In this document: piece by piece, positions 5,063-8,750 of the stretch
How positions within the stretch are numbered: the stretch's first letter is position 1
Layout of the letters: every line of letters starts with the position of its first letter
NCBI GenBank assembly: GCA_039811865.1
Contig: JBDHZK010000116.1
Span: 1-8,750, forward strand
Source of the DNA: JBDHZK01 sp039811865
Lineage (GTDB): Bacteria > Actinomycetota > Actinomycetes > Propionibacteriales > Propionibacteriaceae
Length of the DNA: 8,750 bases
Reading direction: 5' to 3'
Made by a program: the position numbers and the translations under genes
Notes under the pieces: model-generated
Seen by the model: the letters and a program-made list of their open reading frames with translations, nothing else
Told to the model about the DNA's origin: nothing
Database searches by the model: none

Positions 5063-7828
5063 TTGAGCGCCATCCCGGGGCTCGACGACTCGACGCTGAC
5101 GCGCGCGTTGTATTCCTCGGACGCGTCGCTGTACCGGGTCGTCCCCACCGGGGTGGCGCGTCCGCGCTCGGTGGCCGAGTTGGGCGAGGTGGTGGACGCC
5201 GCCCGTGCCGCTGACCTGCCCCTGACCTGCCGTGGTGCGGGGACGTCTTGCGCGGGCAATGCCGTCGGCTCCGGCGTCGTGGTCGACCTGCGCGGGCTGA
5301 ACCGCATCCTGGCTGTCGATCCGGACGACCGCACGGCCCGGGTCGAACCCGGCGTCGTCCAGGAGGCACTCCAGCGCGCCGCCGCCGAGTACGGTTTGCG
5401 CTTCGGGCCCGATCCGTCCACGTCGAGCCGCTGCACGATCGGCGGCATGATCGGCAACAACGCCTGCGGGCCGCGGGCCCTCGGGTATGGCCGCACCGCC
5501 GACAACGTCGTCGCGCTCGAAGTGATCACCGGCACGGGGGAGCGTCTGATCGTCGACTCGCGCACGGACCTGCGGACGTCCGGCTCGCCCACCCTGCGCG
5601 CGCTGCGCGAGGTGGTCGCCGCGAACCTCGGCGTGATCCGGACGGAGTTCGGGCGGTTCTCGCGGCAGGTCTCCGGCTACAGCCTGGAGCATCTGCTGCC
5701 CGAGCGCGGCTTCGACGTCGCCAAGTTCTTGGTGGGCACCGAGGGGACGCTCGCCGTCGTCACCTCCGCGAGCGTGCGCCTGGTCGCCGACCCGCCGGAG
5801 CGCGCGTTGGTCGTTTTGGGCTACCCGTCCATGGCCGACGCGGCGGACGCCGTGCCGGCGCTCCTGCCGTTCGGCCCGACAGCCGCCGAGGGCCTCGACC
5901 GTCGGCTGGTCGACGTCGTCGTCCGTAAGCTCGGCGCGGCCGCCGTCCCGAACCTGCCCGCCGGGGACGGCTGGTCGATCGTCGAGCTTGCCGGGGACGA
6001 TCCGGCCGAAGTCGAGGCGCGTGCGCGCGCGCTCGTGGTCGCCAGTGGCGCGCTCGATGCGATCGTCTTGGCCGACCCGCTCCAGGCGGCGGCCCTGTGG
6101 CGGATCCGCGCCGACGGCGCCGGTCTGGCCGCCGTCGGGCTCGACCGGCCCGCGCACGCCGGCTGGGAGGACGCCGCCGTGCCGCCCGAGCGGCTCGGGG
6201 ACTACCTACGTGACTTCGAGGCGCTGTTGGCCGCCCACGGCCTGGACGCGTTGCCCTACGGCCACTTCGGCGAGGGCTGCGTCCATGCCCGGATCGATTT
6301 CGACCTCACGACCGCTGACGCGACCGTCCGCTATCGCGCCTTCATCGAGGCCGCCGCCGATCTCGTCGCCGCTCACGGCGGGTCGATGTCGGGTGAGCAC
6401 GGCGATGGTCGAGCCCGCTCCGAGCTCTTGCCGAGGATGTACTCACCCGCCGCGCTGGCCGTGTTTGCCCAAGTCAAGGCGGTGTTCGACCCCGGCAACC
6501 GGCTCAACCCCGGCGTCGTGGTGGATCCCCGGCCGTTGGCGGCAGACCTGCGTATCCCCGCCCTTCGGGGTCGGCCGCTCGTCGTGGCCGATCCCAGATT
6601 CGCGGCGGAGGTGCACCGGTGCACGGGGGTCGGTAAGTGTTTGGCGGCCTCGGGGGGCGTGATGTGCCCTTCGTTTCGAGCGACCCGCAACGAGCAGGAT
6701 TCGACCCGCGGCCGTGCCCGCGTGCTGCAGGAAATGGTGTCCGGACGACTGATCACGGCCGGCTGGCGCTCGCCCGAGGTTGCCGAAGCGCTGGAGCTAT
6801 GCCTTGCCTGCAAGGGATGTGCGCACGACTGCCCGACCGGCGTCGATATCGCCTCGTACAAATCGAGGGTGCTGTCCGAGTCGTACCGCGGCCGGGTCCG
6901 ACCGCGCAGTCACTACGCGTTGGGCTGGCTGCCCACCTGGGCTCGGCTGATTTCCAAGCTGCGCGTCGCAGGTTTGGTCAATGCCGCGCTCGGACTCGAG
7001 CCGGTGGCCAGGGTGGCGAAATGGCTGGCTGGCGTGGACCCCCGCCGCTCCCTGCCCAGGTTCTACCCGGCCCCACGCCGGGGGGACGATACTGCCAGCG
7101 CAGGGGGGACGCCGGTCGCGGTCTGGGTCGACTCGTTCACCGCGTCCTTCGCACCCCAGACCCTGACCGCCGTGCTCAAGGTCCTGACCGAGGCCGGCTA
7201 CCGGCCCACCCCGATCTGGGGCGCATGCTGCGGCCTGACCTGGATCTCCACCGGTCAGTTGGACGTAGCCGCGCGCCACCTCAGCAACGCGCTCGACCTG
7301 CTACATCCCTTGGCTGCAAGCGGTGTTCCGATCGTGGGCATCGAACCGTCGTGCCTGGCGGTCTGGCGTTCGGACGCCGCCGAACTGCTTGAGGACGCCC
7401 GAGTGCGGCAAGTCGCTGCCGCCACCCGGACGCTGGCCGAACTGCTCGCCGAAACCCCTTCCTGGAAACCGCCGGACCTCTCCTCCCAGCGACTGGTCGT
7501 GCAGCCGCATTGTCATCACGCCGCGGTGATCGGTTGGGACGCCGACGCCGCGCTCTTGGCCAGCACCGGCGCCGAGGTGACGGTGGTGGCGGGCTGCTGC
7601 GGATTGGCCGGGAACTTCGGTGTGGAGCAGGGCCACTACGACGTCTCGGTCGCGGTCGCCGAACACGACCTGCTTCCGGCCGTCCATTCGGCGGGGGCAG
7701 GGTCGATCCTGGTGGCCGATGGCTTCTCCTGTCGGACCCAACTGGACGATCTGGCCGATCGGGAGGCGATCACTCTGGCTCAGTTGCTGGCTGCTGGCGT
7801 TGCTCGGCGTCCGCAGGGACTGGCATAA
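5063..7828 (+). CDS. FAD-binding and Fe-S oxidase, probable D-2-hydroxyglutarate dehydrogenase (YdiJ-like)
   Basis: A 921-aa, four-part flavoprotein. (1) PCMH-type FAD domain, about 30-250: RGAGTSCAGN (57-66) and GPDPSTSSRCTIGGMIGNNACG (GPDP from 115, IGNN 130-133). (2) FAD-oxidase C-terminal domain, about 250-510: GHFGEGCVHARID (H401, H408), SGEHGDG (E445, H446) and NPGVVVDP. (3) Ferredoxin-type segment with C520, C526 and C535 (CTGVGKC...MCP) and C580-x2-C583-x2-C586-x3-C590-P, for [4Fe-4S] clusters. (4) Two CCG modules: ACCGL at 721-725 with EPSC ending at C764, and HCHH (816-819) with GCCGL at 844-848. This matches E. coli YdiJ (about 1018 aa), a D-2-hydroxyglutarate dehydrogenase; glycolate and D-lactate oxidases share parts. 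As last gene of the operon it would oxidise the HglS product to 2-oxoglutarate, probably passing electrons to the quinone pool or an electron carrier. No membrane segment is seen. The TTG start may give weak initiation. The 3' end overlaps the regulator gene antisense. D-lactate remains an alternative substrate. Confidence 0.85.
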   Translation: MSAIPGLDDSTLTRALYSSDASLYRVVPTGVARPRSVAELGEVVDAARAADLPLTCRGAGTSCAGNAVGSGVVVDLRGLNRILAVDPDDRTARVEPGVVQEALQRAAAEYGLRFGPDPSTSSRCTIGGMIGNNACGPRALGYGRTADNVVALEVITGTGERLIVDSRTDLRTSGSPTLRALREVVAANLGVIRTEFGRFSRQVSGYSLEHLLPERGFDVAKFLVGTEGTLAVVTSASVRLVADPPERALVVLGYPSMADAADAVPALLPFGPTAAEGLDRRLVDVVVRKLGAAAVPNLPAGDGWSIVELAGDDPAEVEARARALVVASGALDAIVLADPLQAAALWRIRADGAGLAAVGLDRPAHAGWEDAAVPPERLGDYLRDFEALLAAHGLDALPYGHFGEGCVHARIDFDLTTADATVRYRAFIEAAADLVAAHGGSMSGEHGDGRARSELLPRMYSPAALAVFAQVKAVFDPGNRLNPGVVVDPRPLAADLRIPALRGRPLVVADPRFAAEVHRCTGVGKCLAASGGVMCPSFRATRNEQDSTRGRARVLQEMVSGRLITAGWRSPEVAEALELCLACKGCAHDCPTGVDIASYKSRVLSESYRGRVRPRSHYALGWLPTWARLISKLRVAGLVNAALGLEPVARVAKWLAGVDPRRSLPRFYPAPRRGDDTASAGGTPVAVWVDSFTASFAPQTLTAVLKVLTEAGYRPTPIWGACCGLTWISTGQLDVAARHLSNALDLLHPLAASGVPIVGIEPSCLAVWRSDAAELLEDARVRQVAAATRTLAELLAETPSWKPPDLSSQRLVVQPHCHHAAVIGWDADAALLASTGAEVTVVAGCCGLAGNFGVEQGHYDVSVAVAEHDLLPAVHSAGAGSILVADGFSCRTQLDDLADREAITLAQLLAAGVARRPQGLA

Positions 7829-8723
7829 GGGCTTCGATGTGCGCCTTGAGTTCGGGACCGGGCTGCCACTCCGGAATCAACTCGACCCCGAGCATGATCA
7901 AGGCGAGGTGACCCAGACCCGGCAGATCCCAGCCCTTTTGGCCGGTGACGGGGTTGGTGAAGCTGTCCCAGATCAAGTGGGGAAGGATGGTTGGCTCAGT
8001 CAGGAAAGGGTTGCTCGCGTTCGCCTCGGTCAGGATGGCTCGCAGTGCCAGCCCGTCGAGGATGGCGCCGCCCGCGAGGGCCATGTGCTCGAAGGTCAAG
8101 CTCGGGTCGCGCAGCCGGAAGCCGAGTACGGAAGCGACCACCTCGTACAGTCGGGCTATTCCCAGGACGAAGGCGTTGTCGGCTCGCTCCAACTCCGCGT
8201 TGAGCTGGGCCCGTCCCGGCTCGTTGGCGTGGGCTGCCTGGGAGGTTAGCGCGAGCGAGCGAGCGACGTACCACTCCCTCGAGGCGACGATTCCGCGAAA
8301 ATGAGCTCCCACGCCCACCCGGACAGCCGAATTGAGCACCGCTATCCGGCCGGCGTCCGTGTTCAGAGAGTCCCAGCCGTCGAGGATGGCCCGCAACGCC
8401 AGTTCGAGGGTGCTGTCCTGAATGTTCGCCGGTCCGAGCCACTCCGGTCCCGCGAAATTCATCAAAAGATCAATGACGAAGTCGCCCTTATAGGGCCACA
8501 CGCGGTACACGGAACTGCGCGGCACCTGAGCACGTGCGATGACCTCGTCCATGTTGAGATCCTCGAAGCTCAGGACGACGCCGCGCTGGCGGATGGTTTG
8601 CCGCGCGGCGTCGAACATCCGCTTGCGAAGCTCCTCCACTCGAAGGCGAGGACGCCTGCGCCGACCGCCGCCGGACGTCCGCTCGTTGCCTGTCTGGTCC
8701 ACATGCCCCCCCGGTGAGCACAC
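7770..8723 (-). CDS. TetR/AcrR-family transcriptional regulator
   Basis: A protein of up to 317 aa with an N-terminal TetR DNA-binding domain. A basic tail (RRRRPRLRVEELRKRMFDAAR, 21-41) leads into helix 1, and the helix-turn-helix is at about 58-77: MDEVIARAQVPRSSVYRVWP, then YKGDF. The rest (about 90-300) is an alpha-helical ligand/dimerisation region of a kind found in actinobacterial TetRs; I recognise no ligand signature. The GTG at 8723-8721 begins 3 nt from a 19-bp palindrome. A second in-frame GTG at 8702-8700 (310 aa) has a run of seven G just upstream as a possible ribosome site and leaves room for the operator, so it may be the true start. The gene converges on the lysine operon, overlapping its last gene by 59 bp. 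Control of the operon is plausible from position, but no copy of its adjacent palindrome is seen before lat. Its target could lie beyond the right edge. Confidence 0.88.
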   Translation of the reverse strand: MCSPGGHVDQTGNERTSGGGRRRRPRLRVEELRKRMFDAARQTIRQRGVVLSFEDLNMDEVIARAQVPRSSVYRVWPYKGDFVIDLLMNFAGPEWLGPANIQDSTLELALRAILDGWDSLNTDAGRIAVLNSAVRVGVGAHFRGIVASREWYVARSLALTSQAAHANEPGRAQLNAELERADNAFVLGIARLYEVVASVLGFRLRDPSLTFEHMALAGGAILDGLALRAILTEANASNPFLTEPTILPHLIWDSFTNPVTGQKGWDLPGLGHLALIMLGVELIPEWQPGPELKAHIEALMPVPADAEQRQQPATEPE

Positions 8724-8726
8724 CCT

Positions 8727-8745
8727 TTGGGACTTGGAGTCCCAA
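8727..8745. promoter_or_regulatory. 19-bp palindrome before the TetR gene (operator candidate, DosR-box-like)
   Basis: On the minus strand it reads TTGGGACTccaAGTCCCAA: perfect 8-bp arms around a 3-nt centre. It lies 3 nt upstream of the outer GTG start of the regulator, or 24 nt upstream of the inner one. This placement is typical of a TetR autoregulatory operator. It also closely resembles the DosR/DevR box, whose published consensus has GGGACT and AGTCCC halves separated by two A/T bases and flanked by TT..AA. Here the centre is 3 nt and one flanking S position is lacking on each side. A gene beyond the right edge could share the site. Confidence 0.6.
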
Positions 8746-8750
8746 CTCTC

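Noticed and set aside
4865..6157. Minus-strand open frame (430 codons) crossing the palindrome and the oxidase 5' end
   Set aside because: It has no conserved motifs and a composition of Arg/Gly/Asp/Gln. The plus-strand FAD motifs in the same DNA are clear.
8706..8712. Run of seven C (seven G in the regulator mRNA) as a phase-variation tract
   Set aside because: It is short for slippage in a GC-rich genome and is more simply read as a G-rich ribosome site for the inner GTG start.

Overview
The window is high-GC DNA with GTG and TTG starts, 4-base stop/start overlaps and a probable leaderless promoter. Together with a lysine 6-aminotransferase closest to the mycobacterial Lat type, this points to an actinomycete (Actinomycetota). 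The exact genus cannot be read from the sequence.

Layout. Positions 1-422 (minus strand) hold the 5' part of a small membrane protein with two membrane segments, followed by what looks like the start of a bacterial PH-like domain; it runs off the left edge. A 279-bp divergent intergenic region (423-701) contains two short inverted repeats and a likely promoter for the rightward operon. The plus-strand operon covers 702-7828: lat (702-2030), hglS/DUF1338 (2027-3406), an antiquitin-type aldehyde dehydrogenase amaB/pcd (3403-4923), a 139-bp gap almost filled by a long palindrome, then a 921-aa FAD/Fe-S D-2-hydroxyglutarate dehydrogenase-type oxidase (5063-7828). A TetR-family regulator (7770-8723, minus strand) converges on the operon and overlaps its last gene by 59 bp. 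A near-perfect 19-bp palindrome lies directly in front of the regulator.

How the genes fit together (inference from family functions). Lat removes the epsilon-amino group of L-lysine to give 2-aminoadipate 6-semialdehyde (in equilibrium with piperideine-6-carboxylate). The aldehyde dehydrogenase oxidises this to L-2-aminoadipate. After loss of the alpha-amino group (no dedicated aminotransferase is seen here), 2-oxoadipate is converted by HglS to D-2-hydroxyglutarate and CO2. The last enzyme oxidises D-2-hydroxyglutarate to 2-oxoglutarate, which enters the TCA cycle and is also Lat's amino acceptor. The operon therefore reads as a compact L-lysine to 2-oxoglutarate catabolic unit. It joins the actinobacterial Lat entry step to the HglS route, which was first described for the D-lysine/2-aminoadipate branch of Pseudomonas putida.

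The points most worth checking are this gene combination and its missing transamination step, the 21-bp perfect-arm palindrome between genes three and four, the DosR-box-like palindrome before the TetR gene, and the leaderless promoter whose -35 coincides with one arm of an inverted repeat.
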